A stretch of 64,000 nt of DNA from the NCBI GenBank assembly GCA_024405895.1, contig JAKSNW010000003.1:1-64000 (forward strand), read 5' to 3'. The position numbers and the translations under genes were made by a program. This document shows positions 52,590 to 62,414 of this stretch, piece after piece. Under the pieces are notes generated by a model. It worked only from the letters and a program-made list of their open reading frames with translations, searched no databases and was not told the origin of the DNA. Every line of letters begins with the position of its first letter. Position 1 is the stretch's first letter. Source of the stretch: Paludibacteraceae bacterium (GTDB lineage: Bacteria > Bacteroidota > Bacteroidia > Bacteroidales > Paludibacteraceae).

Positions 52590-53498
52590 ATGGCACACAA
52601 GATTCGTCCAAGCAAAACTCTCTTTATTATTCTGGTTCTCGCAGCATTCTGCGGAGCCGATTTGCTGCAAATCACCGACCCTCTGTTCACCGGTTTCATG
52701 ATTTGTTTGCCTGTGGTTATTCTCGGCGGTCTGATTTATTTCCACGATGAAAACCGTGAGCCATTCCGACAAGTGCTTCGTGTTTTTGCCCTCGGCATGC
52801 TATCCGTTCCGCTTACTCTCGGCATCCATTACGCCATCAAATTGACGGGTCTCGACCTCGTCTCCACGCCATTCCGTCAAGCATTTTTCTCTGCAGCCAT
52901 GATCGAGGAGTTTTCCAAACTCTGCATTTTCATGTGGGTAGTATGGCGTATGAAAGATTTTGACGAGCCTTTCGATGCCATGGTATATGCTTGTTTCATT
53001 GCACTTGGTTTTGCTTTTGTCGAAAACATTCTCTATGTAGCCAAAGGCGATATCTCAGTAGCATTCATGCGTGCTGTCTTTGCCGTTCCCGGCCATTTCT
53101 TCGATGGCATGATTATGGGTTATTTCTTAGCAAAGGCACGATTCGGCAGAAATCCAAACATGAAGATTCCGTTCATCATCATCGGTTTGCTCGCAGCCAT
53201 CATAGCACACGGAACCTACGACTTCATCCTAATGTATTCAAGCACACTGAACAATTCGTTCAGTTATGTCCTCACGGGTGTTTTCATTGTCTTCGACTAC
53301 AAACTCTGGGGCTTCTCACTCAATCTTTTGAATAAACTTCAAGATCAAAACGCGACCTTTCACACACAACAAGTCGAACCTATTTCCGAAGAAACGAGTG
53401 CAGAAGAGACGAAAGACAACGTGTTATTTACGCCACAAGGCAGGAGTGAGGATAATCAGGAAGGTGAAGATTTCCAATCTACCGATCAGCATCAGTAA
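52590..53498 (+). CDS. PrsW-family intramembrane metalloprotease
   Basis: 302 residues from ATG 52590 (MAHKIRPSKTLFII). A -7 box TACCTTTG (52527-52534) lies upstream and excludes the longer start. Seven or more TM segments. PrsW active-site motifs are present: MIEEFSKL (EExxK), FAFVENILY, GHFFDGMIMGY and AHGTYDFI (HxxxD). PrsW-type proteases cleave membrane anti-sigma factors or related proteins, and the target here is unknown. A polar tail of about 45 residues (EETSAEETKDNV ... EDFQSTDQHQ) has its last 25 codons antisense to the end of trkH. Confidence 0.9.
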   Translation: MAHKIRPSKTLFIILVLAAFCGADLLQITDPLFTGFMICLPVVILGGLIYFHDENREPFRQVLRVFALGMLSVPLTLGIHYAIKLTGLDLVSTPFRQAFFSAAMIEEFSKLCIFMWVVWRMKDFDEPFDAMVYACFIALGFAFVENILYVAKGDISVAFMRAVFAVPGHFFDGMIMGYFLAKARFGRNPNMKIPFIIIGLLAAIIAHGTYDFILMYSSTLNNSFSYVLTGVFIVFDYKLWGFSLNLLNKLQDQNATFHTQQVEPISEETSAEETKDNVLFTPQGRSEDNQEGEDFQSTDQHQ

Positions 53499-54914
53499 CA
53501 TCATCACCCATTTGGAGAAATCGGGCAAGGTATCAAAAGAGAAGACTGGACCGAACTGACCGACACTCGGACCGGCATTGGAGATTGCCGAGATGGAATT
53601 ACAGAGTGCCTCAAGTGGTTCTACGTTATTGGCTACCATAAGGAAAGCACCAAAGAGCATGATGCCAAGATAGAACACGAAGAAGTTGTGTGTGACACGA
53701 ATCAGTTTGGTGTCCAACGGGTGCTTATTGATAGTGATAGGGATGACAGCATTCGGATGGATGCGTTGTTTCATCTCTCCCAATGCCAGTTTGCCAACCA
53801 CCAAGATACGTGCTACTTTCATACCGCCGGCAGTAGAGCCCGCAGAACCACCAATCACCATCAACAAGAAGACGAGAATCATCCATACGATAGGATGCCA
53901 ATTGAGGTAGTCGAAGCTACTCAAACCGGTCGAGGTCATCGTAGAGGTGACTTGGAAGAGAACATGACGGAAGTTACGTTCTACATCGCCAAGAGAATGA
54001 ACTGCAGAGAGTTCATTACCCGGAATGATGCATACTATAATGGTAAGCAGCACGGTAGCAATGCCCATAAAGACAAGATAAGCCCGCAACTCTTCATCTT
54101 GGAACGATTTCTTGAATTCTCCACGGAACATCATCCAGAACAGCAGCACAAAGCTGACACCCGATACTACCATATAAAAGACAGTAACGTATTCTATCAT
54201 CGGAGAATTCCAATAAGCAAGGCTTGACTGTTTGGTTGAGAAGCCGCCCGAGGAGACGGTAGTCAGAGCATGACATACGGCATCAAAGAACGACATGCCA
54301 CAGACCCATAACGAGAGAATAGCAGCTATGGTAATAACCAGATAGACACGCACCAAACGGCGTCCGGTATCTCTTAGTCGAGGTGCTACTTTCTTATAGG
54401 TAAATCCAGACATCTCAGCCATATAGAGCTGTTTGCCAGAACTGATGAAAGGCAACACAACCAATGACAAGACAACTACGCCCAAACCGCCAATCCACTG
54501 CATGATACTACGCCAGAGAAGGAGTCCATGAGGCAGTTCTTCTATATTATTTAATATAGTGCTACCAGTCGTTGTCAAGCCAGAGACAGTCTCAAACATC
54601 GCATTGGTGAAGTCAGGTATCGCCTTGCTCAACCAAAACGGCAACATACCGAAAAGAGACATTACCAACCAAATGAGCATCACGATGATATGACTCTCAC
54701 GAGGACCCATGTTACTCATGGAACCCTTACCAATGAGCACCATAGAACCTCCCACCAAAACAGTGATGCCGGTTGAGAGAAAGAGCGGTTGCCAGTCGTA
54801 TTCAAGATAGCAAAGACTAACCAGCGAAGCAACCAGCAAGAGGGCTGCCTCGAAGAGAATCAACATGCCCGTGATACGGGACACCAATTTCCAGTTGATT
54901 AGCCTTGTTACCAT
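53424..54914 (-). CDS. trkH: Potassium uptake protein TrkH
   Basis: 496 residues from ATG 54914 (MVTRLINWKLVSR). The TTG two codons upstream is less likely. K+ channel-like protein with repeated TM-P-TM units; selectivity-filter-like segments are visible at GLTTTGSTI, TTVSSGGFSTK, TSTMTSTGLSSFD and NAGPSVG. It forms the K+ translocator with the NAD-binding TrkA ring encoded 6 bp upstream. Its 3' end overlaps the convergent prsW gene by 75 bp. Confidence 0.95.
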   Translation of the reverse strand: MVTRLINWKLVSRITGMLILFEAALLLVASLVSLCYLEYDWQPLFLSTGITVLVGGSMVLIGKGSMSNMGPRESHIIVMLIWLVMSLFGMLPFWLSKAIPDFTNAMFETVSGLTTTGSTILNNIEELPHGLLLWRSIMQWIGGLGVVVLSLVVLPFISSGKQLYMAEMSGFTYKKVAPRLRDTGRRLVRVYLVITIAAILSLWVCGMSFFDAVCHALTTVSSGGFSTKQSSLAYWNSPMIEYVTVFYMVVSGVSFVLLFWMMFRGEFKKSFQDEELRAYLVFMGIATVLLTIIVCIIPGNELSAVHSLGDVERNFRHVLFQVTSTMTSTGLSSFDYLNWHPIVWMILVFLLMVIGGSAGSTAGGMKVARILVVGKLALGEMKQRIHPNAVIPITINKHPLDTKLIRVTHNFFVFYLGIMLFGAFLMVANNVEPLEALCNSISAISNAGPSVGQFGPVFSFDTLPDFSKWVMMLLMLIGRLEIFTFLIILTPALWRK

Positions 54915-54920
54915 AATCAA

Positions 54921-56252
54921 TTAAAAGAATTTCGCAATTTTACGCACACTATCCGCCATGCAGAAAACCACCACATGGTCGCCAGGAAGCACTACCGTAC
55001 CACCGTTTACCACAAAGCCCTTACCATCGCGCACAATACCGCCGATGTTGACATTTTCAGGCAAATGGAGGTCGCGGATACGTTTTGAGGTAATCTTATC
55101 GCCAGGCTTCACCATAAACTCTACGACCTCGGCATCAGAATAGGTCAAACTCTGCACATCCAAGGCGTCATCATCGAGTGTAAGCTGATAGATACGACCG
55201 CCGGCAATCAGTTTCTTGTTGATGATAGTGCCGATATCAAGGCTCTCTGCGAGGTCGATGTAGTCGAGATTCTCCACCTCAGCGATAGTCTTGCGGATAC
55301 CGAATCGTTTAGCAGCCATACAGGCCATAACATTGGTCTCGGAGTTATTGGTGACAGCAATGAAGGCATCGCTATTCTCAATGCCCTCCTCTTTCAGAAG
55401 GTCGAGGTCGCGGCCATCACCATGAATCACCATTGCCTGAGGCAGTTTAGGTGCTATGATGTCGCATTTATCGCGATCATTATCAATCACCTTGACGGTA
55501 AAGTCTTTATCCAGGCTCATCACAGTTTTCTGGGCAATACGGCTACCACCCATAATCATGATGGTCTTGATATCGAATGCCTCCTTGCCAGCCTCCTGAC
55601 AAATGATGTCCAAGCTACCGTTAGGGCAGATGAAATAGACGATGTCGTTGGCAAGGATTTGGTCTGAGCCTTTAGGTATAAGTGTTTTGTTGTCACGTTT
55701 GACAGCAACGATACGATACGGTTTCTTATCAAAAAAGCCGGTCATGAACGGATGATTGAGGAAGGTGGCATTACTGCGTACCTTGACACAGGCAAGCTGC
55801 AACGCCTCATCTCCAAAGGAGCGATACTCACGCATCCAGCTTCGCTGAAGCGACTTCACAATCTCCAGGGCCGCCAAGGTCTCTGGATAGATGATAGAGT
55901 CGATGCCAAGTTTATGAAACACGTCTTTACTTGGCGAAAGGATATATTCGTAGTTGTTGACACGAGCCACGGTTTTCTCTGCGCCAAGGTTCTTCGCCAA
56001 GATAGCAGCCGTGGTATTGATGCTCTCCTCTGGCGTTACGGCAATGAAGAGTTCGCAACGGGTGATATCACATTCCATCAACGACTTAGGCGAAGTTGGA
56101 GAGCCCACAATGGTCTCGATATCATAGCGCATGTCAAGATCTTCCAGACGCTCTTTTGCTTCGTCCACAAGCACTACTTCATGTTCTTCCGATGAGAGGC
56201 GTTTTGCCAGATAGCAACCAACCTCACCAGCGCCAGCGATGATGATTCTCAT
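54921..56252 (-). CDS. trkA: Trk potassium uptake regulator TrkA
   Basis: 443 residues made of two RCK_N/RCK_C pairs: N-terminal [31 protein letters not shown] (first Rossmann fold), TrkA_C near 140-220, second Rossmann fold [32 protein letters not shown] (about 225-256), and the final TrkA_C. Gates TrkH in response to NAD(H)/ATP. Its start overlaps the dxs stop by 4 bp (56249-56252), so the two are translationally coupled. Confidence 0.96.
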   Translation of the reverse strand: MRIIIAGAGEVGCYLAKRLSSEEHEVVLVDEAKERLEDLDMRYDIETIVGSPTSPKSLMECDITRCELFIAVTPEESINTTAAILAKNLGAEKTVARVNNYEYILSPSKDVFHKLGIDSIIYPETLAALEIVKSLQRSWMREYRSFGDEALQLACVKVRSNATFLNHPFMTGFFDKKPYRIVAVKRDNKTLIPKGSDQILANDIVYFICPNGSLDIICQEAGKEAFDIKTIMIMGGSRIAQKTVMSLDKDFTVKVIDNDRDKCDIIAPKLPQAMVIHGDGRDLDLLKEEGIENSDAFIAVTNNSETNVMACMAAKRFGIRKTIAEVENLDYIDLAESLDIGTIINKKLIAGGRIYQLTLDDDALDVQSLTYSDAEVVEFMVKPGDKITSKRIRDLHLPENVNIGGIVRDGKGFVVNGGTVVLPGDHVVVFCMADSVRKIAKFF

Positions 56253-58147
56253 GACTTCAACTGTTTGATATGTTCAACGAATGTATTGGCCATGCTTTCT
56301 GCGTCCAAGCCGAGCATCTGGAAGAGTTCGGCCTGAGTGCCGTGCTCTACGAAGTGGTCGGGCAAGCCCAGACGGACGACCTTGATGCCAGGGAAGTGTT
56401 CGCAGACGTATTCGGCTACGGCACTGCCCAATCCGCCGAGCACGGTGCCGTCTTCTACGGTGAAGAGGAGGCGGTGGTGTTGGCAGACTTCCTGCAGCAG
56501 TTCTTCGTCGAGAGGCTTGAGGAAACGCATATTATAATGTGCAATGGTCATTTCGCCATTGCTCTGCTCTACTTGCTGAATGGCTTTGGCAGCATGGTTG
56601 CCCAAGGTGCCGAGCGAGAGTACGGCAGCCGAAGCGCCGTCTTTCAGTTTCACGCCTTTGCCGACAGCCATTTCGTGCATCTCATTGCGCCAATCTACAA
56701 GGACGCCCTTGCCACGAGGGTAACGGATGACGAATGGTCCGTGGTTCTCTTTCTGGGCAGTGAACATCATGTCTCGCAGTTCGTGTTCGTTCATTGGAGC
56801 AGCCACGGTGAGATGAGGCACACAGCGGAAATAGGCGAGGTCGAAGGCTCCCTGGTGGGTGGCTCCGTCGCTGCCAACGAGTCCGGCACGGTCGAGGCAC
56901 ATGATGACAGGCAACTGCTGGAGAGCCACGTCGTGGATTACGTTGTCGTAAGCACGCTGCATGAAGCTAGAGTAGATGTTACAGAACGGAACGAGTCCCT
57001 CTTTAGCCAAGCCGGCAGAGAAGGTGACGGCATGTCCTTCGGCAATGCCAACGTCGAAGACGCGCTTTGGCATCGCTTTCATCATGATATTCATGGAGCA
57101 GCCGGAAGGCATGGCAGGGGTGATGCCTACGATTTTCTCGTTCTGACGCGCCAACTCGAAGAGTGTCTCACCAAAGACATTCTGGAACAGCGGTGGCTGG
57201 TTCTCCTCTTTCTTCTTGAGTCGTTCGCCAGTGATAGGGTCAAACTGTCCGGGAGCATGCCAGGTGGTCACCTCTTTCTCGGCTGGTGCATAACCCTTGC
57301 CTTTCTTGGTGAGGATATGGAGCACCTTCGGACCGTGGTGGTTCTTCAACTCCTGAAGCACCTGCACGAGGTTTTCGACGTTGTGGCCGTCAACTGGACC
57401 GAAGTAACGGATGTTCAACCCCTCGAAAATGTTGTTGCCCTCGTTGGTACGGAGCGACTTGAGTGAGTTGTTGAAACGGATGAGTTTCTTGCGTCCGCCT
57501 TCGTCGATGAGGTGCATTTTGTGCATTGCCTGATAGATCTGATGGCGAACGTGGTTGTATGTCTTTGAGGTGTGTATGCCACTGAGGAACTCATTCATGC
57601 CGCCTTTGATGGGGTCGATAGCCATCTGGTTGTCGTTGAGCACAATGAGGAGGTTGTTAGGGCTGATGGTGACGTTGTTCAGTCCCTCGAATGCCAAGCC
57701 GCCGGTCATGGCGCCGTCACCGATGACAGCCACTACATTGCGGTCTTCGCCTTTGAGACAGGAAGCCACAGAGAGACCCAATGCAGCCGAGATGGAGGTG
57801 GAGGAGTGACCAGTAGAGAAGGCATCGTATTCACTCTCTTTGATGCTTGGAAAGCCACTCAGTCCATGGAATTGTCGGTTGGTATGGAAGCGTTCGCGAC
57901 GGCCCGTGAGGATCTTATGGGCATAGGCTTGGTGGCCTACGTCCCACACGATGCGGTCTTCCGGGGTGTCGAACACGTAGTGTAAGGCTACGGTCAGTTC
58001 TATCACGCCGAGGCTTGAACCGAGGTGTCCAGGGTTCTGGGCGCATTGGTCGATGACGAACTGTCGGAGTTCCGTGCAGAGTTGCGGCAACTGTTCAGTA
58101 GGCAGTTGTCGAAGGTCGGCAGGGATATTTATTTTCTCTAATATCAC
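56249..58147 (-). CDS. dxs: 1-deoxy-D-xylulose-5-phosphate synthase
   Basis: 632 residues, starting at a GTG (58147) that yields [16 protein letters not shown], the expected N-terminus. TPP-binding motif [16 protein letters not shown] (about 150), VLNDNQMAI, the transketolase pyrimidine domain [36 protein letters not shown], and [19 protein letters not shown]. First step of the MEP isoprenoid pathway. First gene of dxs-trkA-trkH. Confidence 0.97.
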   Translation of the reverse strand: MILEKINIPADLRQLPTEQLPQLCTELRQFVIDQCAQNPGHLGSSLGVIELTVALHYVFDTPEDRIVWDVGHQAYAHKILTGRRERFHTNRQFHGLSGFPSIKESEYDAFSTGHSSTSISAALGLSVASCLKGEDRNVVAVIGDGAMTGGLAFEGLNNVTISPNNLLIVLNDNQMAIDPIKGGMNEFLSGIHTSKTYNHVRHQIYQAMHKMHLIDEGGRKKLIRFNNSLKSLRTNEGNNIFEGLNIRYFGPVDGHNVENLVQVLQELKNHHGPKVLHILTKKGKGYAPAEKEVTTWHAPGQFDPITGERLKKKEENQPPLFQNVFGETLFELARQNEKIVGITPAMPSGCSMNIMMKAMPKRVFDVGIAEGHAVTFSAGLAKEGLVPFCNIYSSFMQRAYDNVIHDVALQQLPVIMCLDRAGLVGSDGATHQGAFDLAYFRCVPHLTVAAPMNEHELRDMMFTAQKENHGPFVIRYPRGKGVLVDWRNEMHEMAVGKGVKLKDGASAAVLSLGTLGNHAAKAIQQVEQSNGEMTIAHYNMRFLKPLDEELLQEVCQHHRLLFTVEDGTVLGGLGSAVAEYVCEHFPGIKVVRLGLPDHFVEHGTQAELFQMLGLDAESMANTFVEHIKQLKS

Positions 58148-58960
58148 AATTATCAGCGTTTAGCATTGGGCATCAAGGCGCACTCGCCTACTAACCCAAT
58201 TTCAATTTTTCAACTTGCAAAAGTACTCGTTTTTGGTGAGAAAAACAAGTTGGAGGCACAAAAAAGAGAGTTTCGAACTGGAGGCCGAACATTTTGTCGG
58301 GACAAAAAGCCCTTTCGGCAACCAAGGTGGTCCATTCTGCATTCGGAAATCGTATCGCGGAAGGGGGAAATGTCGACTTGAAGCGATTTTTTCTGTGAGA
58401 TTTTGTAGGATTTAGGTATTGTTTTTGGTATTATCAGCGCAAAAACGAGGGTTTCGGAGCGGCTTTTGGGAGTCTTTCAAGTAGTTTTTCGGCTGTCAAC
58501 CGGCAAGAAAGACCTACTTTCTGCGAACTATTCTCGGCGATCAGACAGAAGATTTTTCTCAGAGGAATTTTAGAGAAATCGTTTAGAGAATTCAAGAGGA
58601 TCGAAGAGTATTTGAGAGAGGATTGAAGAAGAGTTGAAAGGGGGAAGGAGTTCCTCTGGTGCCCTCTGCAACCTTATAAAACACACAGTCCACCTCCTCA
58701 AAAACGCGCTAACCTTGCCTCAAAACCATCAGCCGAGGCACTATTTTGAGCAATCCATGCATTTTTTGCGAAACAGAAAAACAACGAGAACGACCACTCT
58801 GCCCCCTACAGAGAAGCCCTCAAACAACAAAAGCACCCCCTTTTCGAGGCAAAAAACAAGGGGTTTTTCCCTCTTTTGCTTCATAGAAAAGAATTTGCTT
58901 AGGAAGAAAAGATATCGTAAGTCATTGTGTCTAAAAATTTTAAGTTCTTTAGCATCAGAA
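58148..58960. other. Gene-free region upstream of dxs
   Basis: Contains the dxs promoter near 58218. Several short frames, the longest 133 codons at 58634-59035, have poor RBS context, unusual composition and no recognisable family. They are not called. Confidence 0.5.
58218..58249 (-). promoter_or_regulatory. dxs: Promoter for dxs-trkA-trkH
   Basis: On the minus strand: CTTG (58246-58249), 20-bp spacer, TACTTTTG (58218-58225). One mismatch from consensus. Confidence 0.75.
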
Positions 58961-58964
58961 ATTA

Positions 58965-59132
58965 CTCTCACCTCTCACCATCTCACGAACTTTTTTGAGG
59001 GGTATCTATTTTGCTTCCTCTCTCTCTTTTTATAATAATATATTAATATATAATTAGTTATATAATAAATAAGAAGAGAAGAAGAGAGATAGGGTACCTC
59101 TTTTTTGTTGGTGAGAGCGTGAGAGGTGTGAG
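58965..59132. repeat. Long imperfect inverted repeat with AT-rich core (element D)
   Basis: The left arm CTCTCACCTCTCACCATCTC (58965-58986 region) faces the right arm GTGAGAGCGTGAGAGGTGTG (59111-59132 region) in inverted orientation. Inside them GAGGGGTATCTAT faces ATAGGGTACCTC, and the centre (about 59025-59075) is nearly pure A/T (TATAATAATATATTAATATA). Each arm is itself a direct repeat of CTCTCAC with a 7-10 bp period. No gene inside. From 59133 to 59325 only the downstream promoter approach is present. Confidence 0.75.
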
Positions 59133-59325
59133 TTAAAACGATTTTAACATTAGAGACTGAGTGTTTTTCCTACCAAGCCAATCTCACCGCCACCCTGAGG
59201 CTGTATAGATAGAATTCTCTTCTAAGCCATTCTAACAGCGGTTCGGCATACCCAAGCAAGCCACACCTTGCACTGAATCTCCCTACCAAGCCCCATATTT
59301 TTCGCGCAAAAAAGAGGAGCGAAAA

Positions 59326-59357
59326 TTTGGTTAAACGGCAAGAAATTAGTATATTTG
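59326..59357 (+). promoter_or_regulatory. Promoter for the monooxygenase-like gene
   Basis: TTTG (59326-59329), 20-bp spacer, TATATTTG (59350-59357). Perfect consensus, 35 bp before the ATG at 59393. Confidence 0.87.
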
Positions 59358-59392
59358 CACTACGAAAATCAAACAACAAAAACATACCGATT

Positions 59393-59668
59393 ATGCTTAG
59401 ACTCAACTGTTTTTTCCAAGCCAAGAAAGGCAAATATCAAGAAGCTTTAGAGACCGCCATCGCCCTCGTGGCTGAAAGTCAACGTCAGGAAGGCTGCATC
59501 GCCTACGACGTGTTCGAAAGCGGCACCCGCAAGGACGTGTTCATGATCTGCGAGACTTGGGCAGACCAAGCCACACTGGACGCTCACTCCGCCTCAGCAC
59601 CATTCCAGGAACTCGTGCCTAAGATGCACGCTTGCGGCGAGATGAAAGTAGAGAAATTTGAGTTTTAA
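59393..59668 (+). CDS. ABM-domain protein, putative quinol monooxygenase
   Basis: 91 residues from ATG 59393 (MLRLNCFFQAKKGKYQEALETA). The promoter excludes the longer start. The dimeric ferredoxin-like ABM fold is recognisable: ALVAESQRQEGCIAYDVFESGTRKDVFMICETWADQATLDAHSASAPFQELVPKM. Small members of this family (YgiN-like) oxidise quinols or act in aromatic metabolism, but the activity cannot be read from the sequence. The dipeptidase follows by 16 bp. Confidence 0.9.
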   Translation: MLRLNCFFQAKKGKYQEALETAIALVAESQRQEGCIAYDVFESGTRKDVFMICETWADQATLDAHSASAPFQELVPKMHACGEMKVEKFEF

Positions 59669-59684
59669 TCCACCCCTACCGTAT

Positions 59685-61304
59685 ATGCTGAACAAAAGAC
59701 TCAGTTTGCTGCTTTGCGCCCTCTGTGCGCTCGTCATGAACGCCATGGCACAGAACGTCATCGACCGCAATGACGACGGTCTGAAGCGCCTCTCATGCAC
59801 CTCCATCATGGTGGGCAAGAACGCCTCAACAGACGGCTCCGTCATCACCTCACACACCTGCGACTCATGGTATCGCACATGGATGGAGATGGTACCTGCT
59901 GCCGACCACAAGAAGGGCGAGATGATGACCATCTACGACGGCCGCATGCATACCCAAAGCGCTGCCGACAGCACAAAACTCTATAAGAAAGGGGAGATTC
60001 CACAGGTGGAGCATACCTTCCGCTTTCTCGACTCCTCCTACCCTTGCCTCAACGAGAAGCAGGTGGGCATCGGCGAGACTACCATCTCAGGCCGCGAGGA
60101 ACTGCAGAACAAGAAGGGCATGTTCATGGTGGAGGAACTCTGCCGCGTAGCACTCCAACGTGCCTCTACAGCCCGCGAAGCCATCCAGGTGATGGGCGAG
60201 ATGGTGAAGAAATACGGTTATGGCGACTCCGGCGAGTGCCTCACCGTGGCCGACAAAAATGAGGTATGGATCTTCGAGGTGTTCGGCGAAGGACCCGACA
60301 AAATCGGTGGCGTTTGGGCTGCCGTACGTATCCCCGACGACGAGGTGGCTGTCTCCGCCAATATCAGCCGCATCTCAACCCTCAACCTCGACGACAAGGA
60401 CCACTATATGGCTTCGGACAACGTATTCTCTGTGGCCAAGAAGATGAAACTTTGGGACGGCAAGGAGCCATTCCGCTTCTGGAAGGCCTACAGCGGCTCC
60501 AACTACTTCGGCGAGGACAAGAACTACTCTACCCGCGAGTTCTTCATTCTCTCAAGCCTTGCCCCTTCGCTCAATCTCAGCGATACGGTTCAGGAGTTGC
60601 CTCTGAGCGTGAAACCAGAGAAGAAGGTGTCGGCTAAGGATGTGATGCTGTTTCTCGGTTCTACCTACGAAGGCACACGCTTCAACCTCAGCGAACGCCT
60701 GAAAATCAAGAATCCGAAGTTCGACAAGGATACTACCGGCACAGAGCCCGACAGCATCGTTTCGCCTGTTGCCAATCCATGGATGCGTCCCGACGAGATC
60801 AACATGTTCTATGCCTTGGGCGACAGCACGATGAAGAATATCCGCACGGTATCAGTGCCTTGGTCAGCCTATAGCACCGTCATCCAACTGCGCAACTGGC
60901 TGCCAGATGAGGTAGGCGGTGTGGCATGGGTGCTGTTGGATAACCCAGGCGAGTCGCCACGATTCCCAATCTTCTGCGGCAACACCGAGTTGCCAAAGTT
61001 GCTGACCGTCTGCGGCAACCACTCCTATCGTGAGGATGCAGCCCTCTGGTACTACCGCAAAGCCAACCGTTTGGCTACAGTGAAATGGGGTACGATGAAG
61101 GACGATATCCTCAGTGCACGCGACTATTTCATCGACAAGGGCTTTGCCGAGCTCCCTATGGTGGAGCAAAGGGTGAAGGGTCTGAATGCAGAAGAGGCAG
61201 CCAAGATACTGAACGGCTACACAGCCGACTTCTTCGGTGCCACCATCATGAAATGGATGGAACTGGAGCAGATCTTCTGGAAAAAGACCTGGACAGGTTT
61301 CTAA
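59685..61304 (+). CDS. Secreted C69-family dipeptidase
   Basis: 539 residues from ATG 59685 (MLNKRLSLLLCALCALVMNAMAQ). Signal peptide, then the N-terminal nucleophile region LSCTSIMVGKNASTDGSVITSHTCDSW with the conserved Cys, then GIGETTISGREEL and EEAVRIPDDE-type blocks (VWAAVRIPDDEVAVSANISRI) of peptidase family U34/C69. The Cys is preceded by about 15 residues after the signal peptide, so autoprocessing is expected. Cleaves di- or oligopeptides, probably in the periplasm, which fits an amino-acid-fermenting life. Confidence 0.93.
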   Translation: MLNKRLSLLLCALCALVMNAMAQNVIDRNDDGLKRLSCTSIMVGKNASTDGSVITSHTCDSWYRTWMEMVPAADHKKGEMMTIYDGRMHTQSAADSTKLYKKGEIPQVEHTFRFLDSSYPCLNEKQVGIGETTISGREELQNKKGMFMVEELCRVALQRASTAREAIQVMGEMVKKYGYGDSGECLTVADKNEVWIFEVFGEGPDKIGGVWAAVRIPDDEVAVSANISRISTLNLDDKDHYMASDNVFSVAKKMKLWDGKEPFRFWKAYSGSNYFGEDKNYSTREFFILSSLAPSLNLSDTVQELPLSVKPEKKVSAKDVMLFLGSTYEGTRFNLSERLKIKNPKFDKDTTGTEPDSIVSPVANPWMRPDEINMFYALGDSTMKNIRTVSVPWSAYSTVIQLRNWLPDEVGGVAWVLLDNPGESPRFPIFCGNTELPKLLTVCGNHSYREDAALWYYRKANRLATVKWGTMKDDILSARDYFIDKGFAELPMVEQRVKGLNAEEAAKILNGYTADFFGATIMKWMELEQIFWKKTWTGF

Positions 61305-61333
61305 CGATACATTATTATATTAGATAGCAAAAA

Positions 61334-61366
61334 GAAGAGGCCTCTGAAATCAGAGACCTCTTTTTA
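61334..61366. terminator. Bidirectional terminator between dipeptidase and ilvE
   Basis: AAGAGGCCTCTG (about 61335-61346) pairs with CAGAGACCTCTT (61351-61362) with one mismatch, flanked by A-rich sequence on the left and TTTTTA on the right. Confidence 0.9.
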
Positions 61367-61385
61367 TAGGTAGTAATCTAATCGA

Positions 61386-62414
61386 TTAGAGTTCTACTTC
61401 AGTGATCCAGCCGTGTTTGTCTTCAGCCTCACCGAGTTGGATAGCGCGGAGAGCGTTGTAGAGCATCAAAGACTTAGGACCTGGTTGGCCGTCTTTACCG
61501 AAAGTATAGCTCTTGCCAGTCTCTGGGTCGTCGATACGTGAGATAGGGCTGATAACAGCAGCTGTGCCGCAAGCACCTGCCTCGTCGAAGTCAACCAACT
61601 CGTCGATAGCGATTGGGCGACGCTCAACCTGCAAGCCGAGGTCTTCTGCCAACTGCATCAAGCTCTTGTTGGTGATAGATGGGAGGATAGAAGTGCTCTT
61701 TGGAGTAACGTATGTGTTGCCTTTGATACCGAAGAAGTTGGCAGCACCAGCCTCGTCGATATATTTCTTCTCTTTAGCGTCGAGATAGAATTCGCAAGCA
61801 TATTGACCACCGTGGCAAGCCTCAACGTGAGCACGGAGAGAAGCAGCGTAGTTACCGCCTACTTTGTAGATACCGGTGCCGAGAGGAGCTGAACGGTCGT
61901 ATTTGCGTGAGATAACGTATGGGTTAGCTTGGAAACCGCCTTTGAAGTATGGGCCAACTGGGGTTACGAATACTACGAAGAGATATTCGTCAGCTGGTTT
62001 TACGCCAACGGTGATACCTGTACCGAAGAGAACTGGACGGATGTAGAGAGAAGCGCCAGTCTCGTAAGGTGGGATGAAGCGAGCGTTGAGTTTAACGACT
62101 TTGAGGATAGCCTCTTCAAATTTGTCCAATGGGAGCTCAGGCATGCAGATGCCTTGGCATGAGCTTTGGAGACGTTTGCCGTTCTCCTCGAGACGGAAGA
62201 TACGTACTTTACCGTCTTTGCCGCGGAAAGCTTTCAAACCTTCGAAAGCCTCTTGACCATAGTGGAGGCAAGAAGCAGCCATGTGAACGTTTACAGTAGC
62301 TTCTGAGCTTACTTCAATTTCACCCCATTTGCCGTTGCGATAGTAGCAACGAACGTTGTAGTCAGTTGGAACATAGCCAAAGCTAAGGCTGCTCCAATCG
62401 ATTTCATTTGCCAT
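61386..62414 (-). CDS. ilvE: Branched-chain amino acid aminotransferase
   Basis: 342 residues. Fold-type IV PLP enzyme: LHYGQEAFEGLKAFRGKDGKVRIFR, SLYIRPVLFGTG, KVGGNYAASLRAHVEACHGGQYACEFYLDAKEKKYIDEAGAANFFGIK (PLP-Lys in KVGGNYA) and DEAGACGTAAVISPI. Type II (BCAT2-like) length. The ATG lies inside the last codons of the upstream WbqC gene (11-bp overlap). A minus-strand TACCTTTG at 62572-62579, inside WbqC, could be an internal promoter. Confidence 0.96.
   Translation of the reverse strand: MANEIDWSSLSFGYVPTDYNVRCYYRNGKWGEIEVSSEATVNVHMAASCLHYGQEAFEGLKAFRGKDGKVRIFRLEENGKRLQSSCQGICMPELPLDKFEEAILKVVKLNARFIPPYETGASLYIRPVLFGTGITVGVKPADEYLFVVFVTPVGPYFKGGFQANPYVISRKYDRSAPLGTGIYKVGGNYAASLRAHVEACHGGQYACEFYLDAKEKKYIDEAGAANFFGIKGNTYVTPKSTSILPSITNKSLMQLAEDLGLQVERRPIAIDELVDFDEAGACGTAAVISPISRIDDPETGKSYTFGKDGQPGPKSLMLYNALRAIQLGEAEDKHGWITEVEL

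Noticed and set aside
56270..57466. Long plus-strand frame (398 codons) opposite dxs
   Set aside because: Shadow of the dxs codon pattern. No family, no RBS.
58634..59035. 133-codon plus-strand frame in the second gene-free island
   Set aside because: Runs into the inverted repeat, has low-complexity composition and no recognisable domain.
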